From the NCBI GenBank assembly GCA_014378465.1, contig JACMNQ010000070.1:1-64000 (forward strand): a DNA stretch of 64,000 nt. Direction: 5' to 3'. The DNA is from Oligoflexia bacterium (GTDB lineage: Bacteria > Bdellovibrionota > UBA1018). This document shows, in pieces, positions 26,777 to 35,319 of the stretch (position 1 is its first letter; each line of letters opens with the position of its first letter). Below the pieces are notes generated by a model. The model was not told where the DNA came from and searched no databases. It saw only the letters and a list, made by a program, of their open reading frames with translations. The position numbers and the translations under genes are program-made.

Positions 26777-27154
26777 ATGAAAAATGAAAACTCAGCGAAG
26801 CAACCTGTTCAAAGCCCACGCGGAATCAAGCTGCTCATTGAAGCGGTTCGCGCGGAACCTTCGGATGAATTTCCGATGGACCACAGCGCCATTGACTACA
26901 ACTTCGGGGACATCGAACTCGAAGACGGCAAAGGAAGCTTCATCCCGGTGAGAGATCTGACCGATCATCTCAAGGGTGAGACGTTTGAGACGGCCGATGA
27001 AGTGCTTCAGGGACTCCAGGACGCCATGGTTGCCTGGAAGGGCCTGGATCTGCACCTCACGCATCTGGATGATCAGGGCAATGCCTTGAACAATCTTCCG
27101 GATGTCGGAGAAAATACGGACGAGGATGCTGACGATTACAGAAGAGCCGTTTGA
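26777..27154 (+). CDS. Small acidic hypothetical protein
   Basis: A 125-residue soluble protein (ATG 26777) with a strong excess of Asp and Glu, ending in the acidic tail GENTDEDADDYRRAV. No known domain. It lies third in a possible transcript with the genes at 24466 and 26394 and ends just before a strong terminator hairpin at 27182. Confidence 0.6.
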   Translation: MKNENSAKQPVQSPRGIKLLIEAVRAEPSDEFPMDHSAIDYNFGDIELEDGKGSFIPVRDLTDHLKGETFETADEVLQGLQDAMVAWKGLDLHLTHLDDQGNALNNLPDVGENTDEDADDYRRAV

Positions 27155-27181
27155 AGCGCGAACGAATTTTAGAAAGAAAAG

Positions 27182-27225
27182 GGCTGCCCTTCGTGATCCA
27201 TCGATGGATCTGCGAATGGGCAGCC
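27182..27225. terminator. Bidirectional terminator hairpin between convergent genes
   Basis: GGCTGCCC/GGGCAGCC arms, then TTCG/CGAA, then the palindrome GATCCATCGATGGATC form one long hairpin. T-rich DNA follows on the plus strand (TCTTTATTT) and CCCTTTTC on the minus strand. It serves the gene ending at 27154 (+) and the gene ending at 27258 (-). Confidence 0.85.
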
Positions 27226-27257
27226 TCTTTATTTCAGAGCAAACGAGCGCTGACGAA

Positions 27258-27596
27258 TCAGGCGCTGTGGATGTCTTTCACGCCACGGTCACTGGCGCGG
27301 TCCATGATCGGGCCGGAGGGCTTGCGAGCGGATTTTTCCGGGCCGCCGAGCTTGGCTTCGAGCTGTTCAGCCCATTTGTCAGTCTTGACCGTTTCAAAAC
27401 GGTTCGTGCTGTACTGATAGAGTCGGAAAAGACCGTAGGCGGCAGCGCCCAGGCCCAGGGTCCACAGGACTGGCCTGGTGTATTTTGAACTCTTCACGCT
27501 CGTGAAAGAGTTGCCTACAGTATCTCCAATTTTGGAAAACTGAGTCTTGAAATCCTGATTTTCGAATGGGGTCGTGAGTTCATTGAGTGTGTTCAT
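27258..27596 (-). CDS. Small single-span membrane protein
   Basis: The true start is ATG 27596, preceded by AAGGAG, giving 112 residues; the longer ORF in the track is not needed. A soluble N-terminus of about 45 residues with SKIGDTVGNSFTSVKSS precedes one membrane span (VLWTLGLGAAAYGLF). A charged C-terminal half follows (TVKTDKWAEQLEAKLGGPEKSARK). No family recognised. It is divergent from apaG. Confidence 0.7.
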   Translation of the reverse strand: MNTLNELTTPFENQDFKTQFSKIGDTVGNSFTSVKSSKYTRPVLWTLGLGAAAYGLFRLYQYSTNRFETVKTDKWAEQLEAKLGGPEKSARKPSGPIMDRASDRGVKDIHSA

Positions 27597-27799
27597 TTGA
27601 GTAAAATCTCCTTGCCGCCGGGGATTGCAGGAATGGTGCCCTGCTGCGTGAGGCAGCGGAGGGTTGAGCGCTTGCAGCAGGCCCCTTGTCCAGCTTGCGC
27701 ACAACTTTTTCGCGAGACTGCCCGCGTTAAGCATCGCATGAACCGGGCAGAGCAGCATGCCTCTTTACTCGGAGTGCAAAAAAGCAGTATCAAAGGGCT

Positions 27800-28183
27800 A
27801 TGTACTACGAACTGACCCAAGGCATCGAAGTCGAAGTCACCCCGCAATACCTTCCGGCGGAATCCGCACCCGAGCGGTCTCAGTACGTCTTTGGCTATCA
27901 CATCACCATCACGAACAAGGGTGATACGGAAGTGCAGCTCATCAGCCGTCACTGGATCATCTCCGATGGCGAAGGCGTGATTCGTGAAGTGAAGGGTCCT
28001 GGTGTCATCGGTGAACAGCCCAACCTGAAGCCGGGCCAGAAGCATGAGTACTCCAGTTTCTGCCCCCTCCCCACTCCGACCGGAAACATGCGGGGCACCT
28101 TTCAGATGGTCAATACTCTCGGCGCAAGCTTTGACGTGAAGATTCCGCTCTTCTTTCTGCGCGACATCCGAAATCTCCACTGA
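27800..28183 (+). CDS. apaG: ApaG domain protein
   Basis: A 127-residue ApaG protein, a single fibronectin-III-like beta sandwich. The family is linked in enterobacteria to cobalt/magnesium resistance and diadenosine-tetraphosphate metabolism, but its biochemical role is unsettled. The usual landmarks are present: IEVEVTPQYLPAESAPE at the start, FGYHITITNKG, LISRHWIISDGEG, the glycine-rich VKGPGVIGEQPNLKPGQ and FxMV...F at the end. It is full length and stands alone; no apaH or rsmA neighbours it. AAAGGG lies only a few bases before ATG 27800. Confidence 0.95.
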   Translation: MYYELTQGIEVEVTPQYLPAESAPERSQYVFGYHITITNKGDTEVQLISRHWIISDGEGVIREVKGPGVIGEQPNLKPGQKHEYSSFCPLPTPTGNMRGTFQMVNTLGASFDVKIPLFFLRDIRNLH

Positions 28184-28187
28184 AAGT

Positions 28188-28379
28188 TCACGCGTTTGGC
28201 AGTTTTCTCAGACGACTGTCAATGAACAGGCAGAGCCCGCTCACGAGTGCAGGCAAAGCTTTCATTTCACGCTCTTGGACGAAGAAATAAAAGAAGAGCA
28301 CGACTCCGCCGAGTCCAACGAGAAGAAAGCCGGCCCGCAAAGCACGCACGGTCGACGGTGATATCTCCGCGCCCGTCAT
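28188..28379 (-). CDS. Small membrane protein, second gene after msrA
   Basis: A 63-residue protein with two close hydrophobic stretches (FLLVGLGGVVLFFYFFV and LPALVSGLCLFI) separated by QEREMK, likely two membrane passes. Its ATG overlaps the stop of the 44-residue ORF upstream by 4 bases (ATGA), and its end faces the apaG end across 4 bases. No family recognised. Confidence 0.55.
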   Translation of the reverse strand: MTGAEISPSTVRALRAGFLLVGLGGVVLFFYFFVQEREMKALPALVSGLCLFIDSRLRKLPNA

Positions 28380-28510
28380 TCGATTTCAAATTCCAGAGCG
28401 GAATGATCCGAAGCGCGGTCGAGCTGCACTTTCAGGTCCGGAATGTTCGGGTTGGACCAGCGGACTTCTTCGAGGCCGGCTTCCTTCAACACGATCGGCA
28501 ATTTGCGCAT
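28376..28510 (-). CDS. 44-residue ORF below the ORF-track cutoff
   Basis: From ATG 28510 the minus strand reads MRKLPIVLKEAGLEEVRWSN and ends LEFEIE-stop at 28376. The stop overlaps the start of the small membrane protein gene in an ATGA, and the preceding msrA stop lies about 50 bases upstream, so the three would form one transcript. There is no good ribosome binding site before the ATG; in-frame codons continue back to the msrA stop, so an earlier TTG start is possible. Function unknown. Confidence 0.45.
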   Translation of the reverse strand: MRKLPIVLKEAGLEEVRWSNPNIPDLKVQLDRASDHSALEFEIE

Positions 28511-28561
28511 GGGAGGAACATTAAGGTCTGCCCTGGCACCACGCAAGCTGAAACTGGAACA

Positions 28562-29137
28562 TCAGAATTTCAACTTTCTTGAGGAATGGTTGTCGTAACC
28601 GCCCGGATTCTTGACCAGGTACTTCTGGTGATACTCCTCGGCTGGATGAAATTCAGTGGCCGGCGCGATTTCCGTCGTGATCTTCGCCTTCCACCCCAGA
28701 GGTCCCTCGGCTCGCGCTTTGACCTTCTCCGCGATTTTCAACTGTTCAGGGGTATGGGTGAAGATTGCGGAGCGGTACTGGGTGCCGCGGTCATTGCCCT
28801 GACGATTCAAAGTGGTCGGGTCATGCATCTTGAAGAAGGAAACCACAAGACTTTCATAACTCACTTGTCCTGGATCAAACTTCAGCTGCAGAGTTTCAGC
28901 GTAGCCGGTTGATCCCCCACTCACGGAGCCGTAATCCGCCTGCCCCTTGCCTCCTTCGTAACCGACTTGGGTCTCCATGACCCCCGGGATCTTCCGGAAA
29001 AACTCTTCAGTGCCCCAGAAGCAACCTGCCGCGAAAGTGGCGGTTTGCGATGCCGCAGATGCAACCCCAGGAAGGAAGAAGGCGATTGACGTGACCCAGG
29101 AGCAGTTCAGCGCGAAGGAACGAAGTCGGGTCATCAT
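28562..29137 (-). CDS. msrA: Exported peptide-methionine (S)-S-oxide reductase
   Basis: MsrA reduces methionine-S-sulphoxide in proteins. The catalytic site is FAAGCFWGTEEFF (nucleophilic Cys about 39), followed by VGYEGGKG, FFKMHDPTTLNRQGNDRGTQYRS and FHPAEEYHQKYL, all standard. Unlike the cytoplasmic enzyme, this one starts with a Sec-type leader ending in GVASAAS, so it should repair periplasmic proteins. No MsrB domain or gene is beside it. No C-terminal resolving cysteine is seen after the active site, so the reducing partner is unknown. It is the first gene of a likely three-gene transcript. Confidence 0.95.
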   Translation of the reverse strand: MMTRLRSFALNCSWVTSIAFFLPGVASAASQTATFAAGCFWGTEEFFRKIPGVMETQVGYEGGKGQADYGSVSGGSTGYAETLQLKFDPGQVSYESLVVSFFKMHDPTTLNRQGNDRGTQYRSAIFTHTPEQLKIAEKVKARAEGPLGWKAKITTEIAPATEFHPAEEYHQKYLVKNPGGYDNHSSRKLKF

Positions 29138-29211
29138 GAAAAAATCCTCGTACTGAGGATTCGCTCAGAAACCGCGAAAGGTTACAAGCCGGGACTCGAA
29201 AAGACTTGAAT

Positions 29212-29445
29212 TCAGGAACAGGCGCCGACGGCGTCCACCGCCGCCCGGATCTGCGCTTTGAGAAGCTCCGTGCCACTGAGGCCACAGAGCGGAGAGGAAA
29301 GGTCAGCCACATTGCCTGAACGGTAGGCCCCAAAACCTTCGCCTACAATATCCAGATAAGCGTATTTTTCAGACTTCTCGAGCTGAGAACGGTCAAAAGG
29401 CTCACGTGTGGAAGCGGTCTTCTTCGAAGTTTGAAGTGTGTTCAT
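29212..29445 (-). CDS. Small hypothetical protein
   Basis: A 77-residue soluble ORF starting at ATG 29445. It has a charged N-terminus (SKKTASTREPFDRSQLEKSEK), a Gly-rich centre (VGEGFGAYRSGN) and two Cys residues in the second half (SPLCGLSG and a terminal GACS). No domain recognised and no clear ribosome binding site. It lies between the exported msrA and a divergent histidine kinase. Confidence 0.45.
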   Translation of the reverse strand: MNTLQTSKKTASTREPFDRSQLEKSEKYAYLDIVGEGFGAYRSGNVADLSSPLCGLSGTELLKAQIRAAVDAVGACS

Positions 29446-29559
29446 GGGCACATGCTTTAAGCAAATTGACTCATCATGTCAACACTAAATCAATCGACGC
29501 CGACTCGCTGTCCCCTTGGAGAGCGAAACTGTTGAAAGGGGTTCAATAAATCCCATAGT

Positions 29560-30795
29560 TTGGATATTCCAAACGGAGTGGAAATCAACCATCGCCAAAG
29601 CAACCAGGAAACCGCTCGGGTCCTGATCATCACGATTCTCGTCATCTTCGCAACGATGACTCCCGTCGATCTCTCGGTCATCGCACGCACGGACTGGGCC
29701 GTCTTTCTCGTCTGTCGCGTTTTCGTCAGTGCCTTCGTTTTCACACTTCTGGTCAAGATTCAGCGCAGAACTCTCAGTGCCCGCGCCAGCACCTGGCTGC
29801 CCTGGATTCTGTGGCTCATCAATCTCTTTCATCTCTGCGTCGACGTGTATTTCCGCGCCGGTTACGTGATCGGCTATTTTCAGACCGTCATGATCTGGGC
29901 CTTCTTCTTTCATCTCAGTCGCCGGGAATTTCGCTGGCAACTGGCCGTAGGGCAGCTTTTCTTCGGAGTCGCCTTCTACTTTTCCAAGGCGATCGTCGGG
30001 CTGGGACTCAATGGCTTTCACACCGATCTCTACATCGGCATGGTCATGACCAACCTGATCGCGGTGTATGGTCACTCGAGCATCTCTGAAAGAAGAGCGC
30101 TGAAACAGGAACAGTATCGCCGCTTCGCGGACGCGGGTCGCTACACCTCGATGCTGGTGCACGACCTCAAAGGGATGATGGCCACTCCCCTCATCTCCGC
30201 CGCGATTCTCAAGCGCGAACTCAAGGACACTTCAAATCCGAGAATCCAGGCCGTGATGAAAGGGCTCGAAGAAAGCCTGACGTTCTCCAAGGACCTCGTC
30301 TCCGGTGCCAATCGCCTTTCGTCGGCGCAACTCGAAAAGGGCGAGCCCATCTCGATGAGTGAACTCCTCTCGGCGATCGAAGCTCTGCTCAAGGCGCGCA
30401 TGAGAAACGGAGCGAAGCTCGTGCTCAGGGACCCGGAACAATGCCCGCCGGTTTCGCAGCACCATAATCTCCTATTCCGGACTCTGCTGAATGTTCTCAC
30501 GAATTCGCTGGATGCGATCGAGGAACGAAAAAGCCCGAACCCTCGCATGGAAGTGTCCTGTCAATCTGCCGGAGCGCTGAGACGCATCGTGCTCTGGGAC
30601 AATGCGGGAGGCTTCTCACCCGCGACGCTGAAGCGCCTCAATCAGGGCCAGTACATCTCCACGAAAAAACAGGGCAGCGGCCTCGGCTGCATGATCGTCA
30701 GCGATTACATGGAAATCATGGGCGGGGTCGTTCAGTACTCCAACGAAACTCGGGGCGCTGAAACCGGAGCCTGCGTGACCCTGGTGTTCGGCTGA
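29560..30795 (+). CDS. Membrane histidine kinase with an integral-membrane sensor
   Basis: About 411 residues. The first 185 hold five or six membrane spans with almost no periplasmic loops (ARVLIITILVIFATMTPV; VFLVCRVFVSAFVFTLLV; MVMTNLIAVYGHSS), so the signal is probably sensed in the membrane. The kinase half has the H-box as LVHDLKGMMATPL, an N-box TLLNVLTNSLDAIEE, the G1 box WDNAGGFSP and a G2 box GSGLGCMIVSDYME. The DLKG form of the H-box is atypical (usually HELRTP). No response regulator adjoins. The start is uncertain: TTG 29560 and GTG 29578 both lack a good ribosome binding site. Confidence 0.85.
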   Translation: MDIPNGVEINHRQSNQETARVLIITILVIFATMTPVDLSVIARTDWAVFLVCRVFVSAFVFTLLVKIQRRTLSARASTWLPWILWLINLFHLCVDVYFRAGYVIGYFQTVMIWAFFFHLSRREFRWQLAVGQLFFGVAFYFSKAIVGLGLNGFHTDLYIGMVMTNLIAVYGHSSISERRALKQEQYRRFADAGRYTSMLVHDLKGMMATPLISAAILKRELKDTSNPRIQAVMKGLEESLTFSKDLVSGANRLSSAQLEKGEPISMSELLSAIEALLKARMRNGAKLVLRDPEQCPPVSQHHNLLFRTLLNVLTNSLDAIEERKSPNPRMEVSCQSAGALRRIVLWDNAGGFSPATLKRLNQGQYISTKKQGSGLGCMIVSDYMEIMGGVVQYSNETRGAETGACVTLVFG

Positions 30796-30819
30796 AGCTC
30801 CGAGTACAAAGGAGAGCTG

Positions 30820-30975
30820 GGGGTCAGCGTACACTGAACTTCCCGACCTCAGCGTACACTGAACTTCCCGACCTCAGCGTACACTGAACTTCCCGACCTC
30901 AGCGTACACTGAACTTCCCGACCCCAGCGTACACTGAACTTCCCGACCTCAGCGTACACCGTGTACGCTGACCCC
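30820..30975. repeat. 25-bp tandem array closed by an inverted repeat
   Basis: Five direct copies of AGCGTACACTGAACTTCCCGACCTC (30826-30950, one with a single change) are followed by a partial sixth that runs into its own inverse, AGCGTACAC-C-GTGTACGCT. The whole block is bounded by GGGGTCAGCGTACAC at the left and GTGTACGCTGACCCC at the right, so it is an inverted-repeat element with an expanded centre. It is noncoding and lies between two convergent genes. GGGGTCAG...CTGACCCC ends are common in REP-like palindromes tied to Y1 (RAYT) transposases; none is encoded here. Confidence 0.95.
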
Positions 30976-31010
30976 GCTGAAACACTTCTCTGCGCGGAGG
31001 AGTCTGAGCC

Positions 31011-32418
31011 TCAGTCAAGATCTGAACTGCCCCCATCGCCGCTTTTCAGAACGTCTTTGAAATAGGCTCCCGTGCTCTGCTGTTTCGGAAGGAGATCATC
31101 CGTCCTGATCTTCGGATCCAGAATGGCTTGAGCCAGACTGGACACGACTTTGACGTCAGAGCGCGCGGCTTCTCTCAGGACTGCAATGGCTCTCGGCCGG
31201 GTTCGAATTTCCGCAAGAGAGTAGAGCGCCGCTCTCGCCACCTCGGGCAGGTGATGGTCTGAGATCAATTCGCTCGCGTAACAATAGAACCGGTCCGGGT
31301 ACTCGTATTTCAGTCGATGCAGCAACAGCACTTTCTGCATGGCAGTCTGACCCAGCAGCGTTCGTGCCTGAGTTCCAAAATCTCTGGGATGCTGGCCGGG
31401 CTTGAGGGCCCAGCTTTCTCCGTAAAGATCAGGCCTCTGAACAAGAAACTCCGACCGGGAGCGCCTGGCTTCGGGCGAAGCTTCAAACTGCGAGGAGTTG
31501 CCGAACTTTTCGAGATTGGTCGCGAGACTCTTTCCAAAGCTTGCGCCCGAAAGATCCAGGTTCAACCTCTTTCTTGAATCCTTCAAATCGTACTTCACGG
31601 CGGTGACCACTGACTCCTCGAGTTTGATCAGGGCAGTCGTGGGCAGTCGTGGGCAGTCGTGGCACCCGAGAACGCTCGGCCGTATAGGCGTGAAGAGCCG
31701 TTCCGAAGAAATGATACCAGGCACTGAAGTTATCTCCTCGGACGAATTCATGACTCTCACCCGCCCGCGTCTTCTGACGGATTCCGTCAAAGCGTATCAG
31801 CTCGCCGGTGATGTCCTTGAGCTTGAGAGTGGTGAAGCGACTGTTTCTTTCAATGGCGGCACTGTTCCAACCGTCTGACAGTTGATTCCAGCAGCAGATC
31901 AACGCACGCTGAACATTTCCACCCGCCCCATCCAGAGCGTGCATGAAAAGCGCATCAGGAGTGATGGTCCCTTCTTTCCGCGTTTCGAGCCACTTTCTGA
32001 GCTCGTCGCGCTGCTGTTCAGAAGCTGGGTAGGCGATCTGGGTTCCTTCGAACAGAGAAAAACCCAGGGACGGCAGGCTCTCGACTTCAAGTTTATTTTC
32101 ACGCTGCGCCTTGTGAGCCAGAACCTGGGCGGTCACGCGGTGAGCGAGCACCTCGCCGTCCAGGTAGAGATTGGGCTGGTAGACTTCATATTTTTTCACG
32201 AGTTCAGGTGTCAGGCAGCTGGAAATCTGATTGACCAGATCCCGGTAGCCTCCCACCTCAGCGGCGAGTTCCGACAGGTTTCCAGGCTTTGAGCATGAGC
32301 TCGCTCCCCCGGGAACGGATGCCGGCGCTGCCGCCCAAACTGGAGAAAAAGTGGTCAGCTGCGAAATCACGACCAGGAGTGGACTGAAAGTACCCAGGAA
32401 ACGATGATGTTCAAGCAC
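31011..32418 (-). pseudogene. Exported protein gene split by a frameshift at a 10-bp repeat
   Basis: Two minus-strand frames join into one protein of about 465 residues. The first part begins at GTG 32418 (GGGG upstream) with a signal peptide (GTFSPLLVVISQLTTFSPVWAAA), contains CSKPGNLSEL...SCLTPELVKKYEV, and runs in frame to the repeat at 31631-31660. The second part (ALIKLEESVVTAVKYDLKDS onward, ending at 31011) is in another frame. It includes a helical-repeat-like end (PEVARAALYSLAEIRTRPRAI). Removing one of the three 10-bp units joins the frames exactly (RVPRLPTTALIKLEES). No family recognised. As written the product would be truncated with a junk tail. Confidence 0.82.
31631..31660. repeat. 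Three tandem copies of GGGCAGTCGT inside a coding region
   Basis: A 10-bp unit repeated three times without error, followed by a partial fourth (GGCA). Because 10 is not a multiple of three, each gain or loss changes the frame of the surrounding gene. Two or five copies would give an open frame; the three copies seen close it. Confidence 0.95.
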
Positions 32419-32553
32419 TTGATGTGAATCCCCTGCCCGTTTTGATGTCCTGCGGGCCTTTTCCAAGCTTAAGGGGTTTTTCAGGGAACTTCCCAGAAAA
32501 AACGTTGGCTCGGGCCATGGCACTGAGATCGCAATTGAGATAATGCTGGAGCC

Positions 32554-34176
32554 ATGAACTCCCTGAAATTTTCTGACCTCCCCTGGGAATCCCATCTCGC
32601 CAACAGCCTTCCGGCGGATCCGGAGACTCGGAACTTCACGCGCACCGTGCAGGAGGTTTCCTACTCGAGCGTTCAGCCTACCCCCGTCCGAAATCCCCAG
32701 CTCCTCGGCTGGTCTGATTCTCTGGCTGCGGAGCTTGGGATCTCAAAGCCCACTCTGGAAGATCGGCGCTCCGTTGAAATTCTGGGAGGCAACCTCGTCC
32801 TGCCGACCATGAAACCCCATGCCGCTCGTTACGGCGGGCATCAGTTCGGTCATTGGGCCGGCCAGCTGGGAGATGGTCGAGCGATCACTCTGGGAGAAGC
32901 GCTCACCCCCGGAAAAGGACGCTTCGAATACCAGCTGAAAGGCGCAGGTCCCACCCCTTATTCTCGGCGCGCCGACGGAAGAGCGGTCCTGAGATCCTCG
33001 GTGCGCGAATTTCTCTGCAGCGAAGCCATGCACTTTCTCGGGGTCCCCACCACCCGTGCCCTGAGTCTCGTCACGACGGGAGACGCCGTCGTGCGCGACA
33101 TGTTCTACGACGGAAATGCAAAGCCGGAACCCGGAGCCATCGTCTGCCGAGTGGCCCCTTCCTTTCTGCGTTTTGGAAATTTTGAGATCCTCGCTTCATC
33201 CGGAGAAATCCCACTGCTGAAAAAGTTGACGGACTTTCTCATCACCGATCATTACCCGGAGCTCGACCTGAGGGACTCGGATGTGTACGGAAAACTTCTC
33301 GACGAAGTTTCGCGTCGCACGGCTTTCATGATCTCGGAATGGATGCGCGTGGGCTTTGTTCACGGCGTGATGAATACCGACAACATGTCTGTCCTCGGAC
33401 TCACCATCGACTACGGGCCTTACGGATGGCTTGAGCCCTATGATCCGAACTGGACTCCAAACACGACGGATGCTCAGGGAAGACGGTACCGCTACGGCAA
33501 TCAACCCAGCATCGCGCTCTGGAATCTCTCGCGCCTGGCCGAAGCCCTTCTCCCCCTGATCCAGGATCAGGCGCGTGCGCTGGCGAGCCTTGAACTCTAC
33601 AAAACCACTTTTCAAGAAGCTTACGCGAAAACTCTCGCGAAGAAGCTGGGCTTGTCCTCCATTGAATCAGAAGCGGACCAGAAGCTGGTTCTTGAACTCT
33701 TTGAGCTGCTCCAGGGATCCGAAGCCGACATGACGCTTTTTTTCAGGCGTCTCTGCGATTGGCCCACGGGAGTGCCGGCCGCGGGACCTGCGGGAGAAAA
33801 AGAGCTTGAAGCCGATTTCAGGGAGCTGATTCAGCCCACTTTTTATACCACGAATTTTTCGCTCCCGAAGTGGGTCAGCTGGTTCACCCGGTACTCCGCT
33901 CGAGTCCGAAGTGAAGTCGAAGCTCAGGGAGCCGGAATGAAACCCACTCGCAGCGCTTTGATGAAGAGCGTGAATCCGAAATACGTGCTCAGGAACTACC
34001 TGGCGCAGAACGCGATCACGGCTGCCGAGAAGGGCGACCCCTCCGTGCTGGAGCGTCTGCTCCGAGTCCTCAGGACTCCTTACGACGAAATGCCGAGCGA
34101 AGAAGACCTGGCTGAGAAGCGCCCGGACTGGGCCCGCGATGCGCCTGGCTGTTCGGCTTTGTCGTGCTCTTCCTGA
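32554..34176 (+). CDS. selO: SelO protein adenylyltransferase (YdiU family)
   Basis: A 540-residue SelO pseudokinase-fold enzyme that transfers AMP from ATP to Ser, Thr or Tyr residues of proteins, linked to redox stress. Family landmarks: YGGHQFGHWAGQLGDGRA, GRFEYQLKGAGPTPYSRRADGRAVLRSS, VREFLCSEAMHFLGVPTTRAL, HGVMNTDNMSVLGLTIDYGP (catalytic loop and metal-binding Asp) and RYGNQPSIALWNLSRLAE. It is full length and ends SALSCSS, keeping Cys in the place of the selenocysteine of eukaryotic SelO. ATG 32554. It is divergent from the frameshifted gene, sharing about 135 bases of upstream DNA. Confidence 0.96.
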   Translation: MNSLKFSDLPWESHLANSLPADPETRNFTRTVQEVSYSSVQPTPVRNPQLLGWSDSLAAELGISKPTLEDRRSVEILGGNLVLPTMKPHAARYGGHQFGHWAGQLGDGRAITLGEALTPGKGRFEYQLKGAGPTPYSRRADGRAVLRSSVREFLCSEAMHFLGVPTTRALSLVTTGDAVVRDMFYDGNAKPEPGAIVCRVAPSFLRFGNFEILASSGEIPLLKKLTDFLITDHYPELDLRDSDVYGKLLDEVSRRTAFMISEWMRVGFVHGVMNTDNMSVLGLTIDYGPYGWLEPYDPNWTPNTTDAQGRRYRYGNQPSIALWNLSRLAEALLPLIQDQARALASLELYKTTFQEAYAKTLAKKLGLSSIESEADQKLVLELFELLQGSEADMTLFFRRLCDWPTGVPAAGPAGEKELEADFRELIQPTFYTTNFSLPKWVSWFTRYSARVRSEVEAQGAGMKPTRSALMKSVNPKYVLRNYLAQNAITAAEKGDPSVLERLLRVLRTPYDEMPSEEDLAEKRPDWARDAPGCSALSCSS

Positions 34177-34248
34177 AGCACGATGGCGTCAGGCTTTTGT
34201 CGACGGGATACTCTTCACTTTTAAACGGAATCTGTCGAAAAGTCAGGA

Positions 34249-35277
34249 ATGCCCTTTTTTCGCCTCCTCTCATTCTTCTTTTTCAAATGCTTTTTCAAAC
34301 GCTTCTTCAAATGCTTCTTTAAATTCTCCTTCGGCGCGTTGAGCTCCTGGAGTGTTCTCGCCTCCTTCGCGATTTTGGTTCTCGCGGGTCCCCTGAGCCA
34401 GGCCGCTGACTTTTTCAGTCCCAAGCCGTGCACGGTCCTGCTCCGAGATCCGAATATCGTGCCGTGGAGACCCGGAGTTGAAGCGCCGAAGCTCGAAGCT
34501 GCAGACCTGCTGCCCGTCGCTTTTCTCGAAACGATTCGAAGCAAACTCGGTGTGACTCCCTACGTGGACTCCAGTCGCATCGATGACGTCATGGCTTTCG
34601 AAGTTCGCTTTTCAAAGAAGATCCCGGAATTCATGCGGTGGAAATTCATTCTGGATCCTGCCCATCCGCAAACGGTCGGAATCGACGCTCTTCGCCTCGA
34701 AAATCCGATGTATGTTCCTGGCACTTCGCGACTTCACGCTTCGCAGGAAAGAACAGGACTCCCGATGGACGTCTTTCGTTTTGCCAAGGAGCGACTCCTG
34801 GAACTCGCGCGCAAGGGCGGCTTCACGAAACTCACCACACCGGGCAGTCAGAACTACCTGGTCTCGAATCTCTACCGACGGATGGTCGGAATGAAACCGA
34901 TTCCGGGAGTTTCAGAGAAAGCTTTCGCACTTCTCGACTCCTGCTACCTGTATGCGACGAGAAAGCTCCCGCCTGAGGAACGCATCGGCTCGATCGAAGG
35001 CTTCAACCACGTGATCGGGGATTACTTTGAAACCAGTACCAGCGAGCGCGCGCAACGTTTCTGGAATCGTTACCGCGCGACTGCAAGAGAAGAAGTGGGG
35101 TTCAAACTTCTGAAGGACGACCAGGACACCGTGATCGGGTTTCTGGACCAGCAGGCGGAGAGCCGAGCCGCGCGGCTCTACTTCATCAATACGCTCGATA
35201 CTGATCGGCCGATTCTTCAGTACAAGGCACTGGTCACTTCCGGACAACTGGGCCTGGAGCTCGATCTCACCCCATAA
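34249..35277 (+). CDS. Exported protein of unknown function with a repetitive leader
   Basis: A 342-residue protein that starts at ATG 34249 with an odd leader in which a 12-bp unit is repeated four times (FFKC, FFKR, FFKC, FFKF). A more normal signal peptide follows (WSVLASFAILVLAGPLSQA), with cleavage likely before ADFFS. The mature part has no motif that I recognise; it contains two Cys residues and conserved-looking stretches such as MRWKFILDPAHP and LYATRKLPPEERIGSIEGFNHV. An internal start within the leader cannot be excluded. It follows selO by 72 bases on the same strand. Confidence 0.7.
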   Translation: MPFFRLLSFFFFKCFFKRFFKCFFKFSFGALSSWSVLASFAILVLAGPLSQAADFFSPKPCTVLLRDPNIVPWRPGVEAPKLEAADLLPVAFLETIRSKLGVTPYVDSSRIDDVMAFEVRFSKKIPEFMRWKFILDPAHPQTVGIDALRLENPMYVPGTSRLHASQERTGLPMDVFRFAKERLLELARKGGFTKLTTPGSQNYLVSNLYRRMVGMKPIPGVSEKAFALLDSCYLYATRKLPPEERIGSIEGFNHVIGDYFETSTSERAQRFWNRYRATAREEVGFKLLKDDQDTVIGFLDQQAESRAARLYFINTLDTDRPILQYKALVTSGQLGLELDLTP

Positions 35278-35290
35278 ACCCGACCCATCC

Positions 35291-35304
35291 TGCGTTATAA
35301 CGCA
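35291..35304. promoter_or_regulatory. Perfect 14-bp palindrome TGCGTTATAACGCA
   Basis: It lies 14 bases after one gene's stop and about 16 bases before the putative -35 of the lipoprotein gene promoter, where a repressor or activator could bind. Related GCGTTAA strings occur in other gaps of the window. Confidence 0.45.
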
Positions 35305-35319
35305 CTTAGTTATTATTCT

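Noticed and set aside
29212-29445. Could be a ribosomally made peptide precursor (leader plus Cys-containing core)
   Set aside because: No modifying enzyme, protease or exporter is nearby, and only two Cys residues are present.
30820-30975. CRISPR array
   Set aside because: The 25-bp units are directly abutting with no spacers, and the block ends in an inverted repeat.
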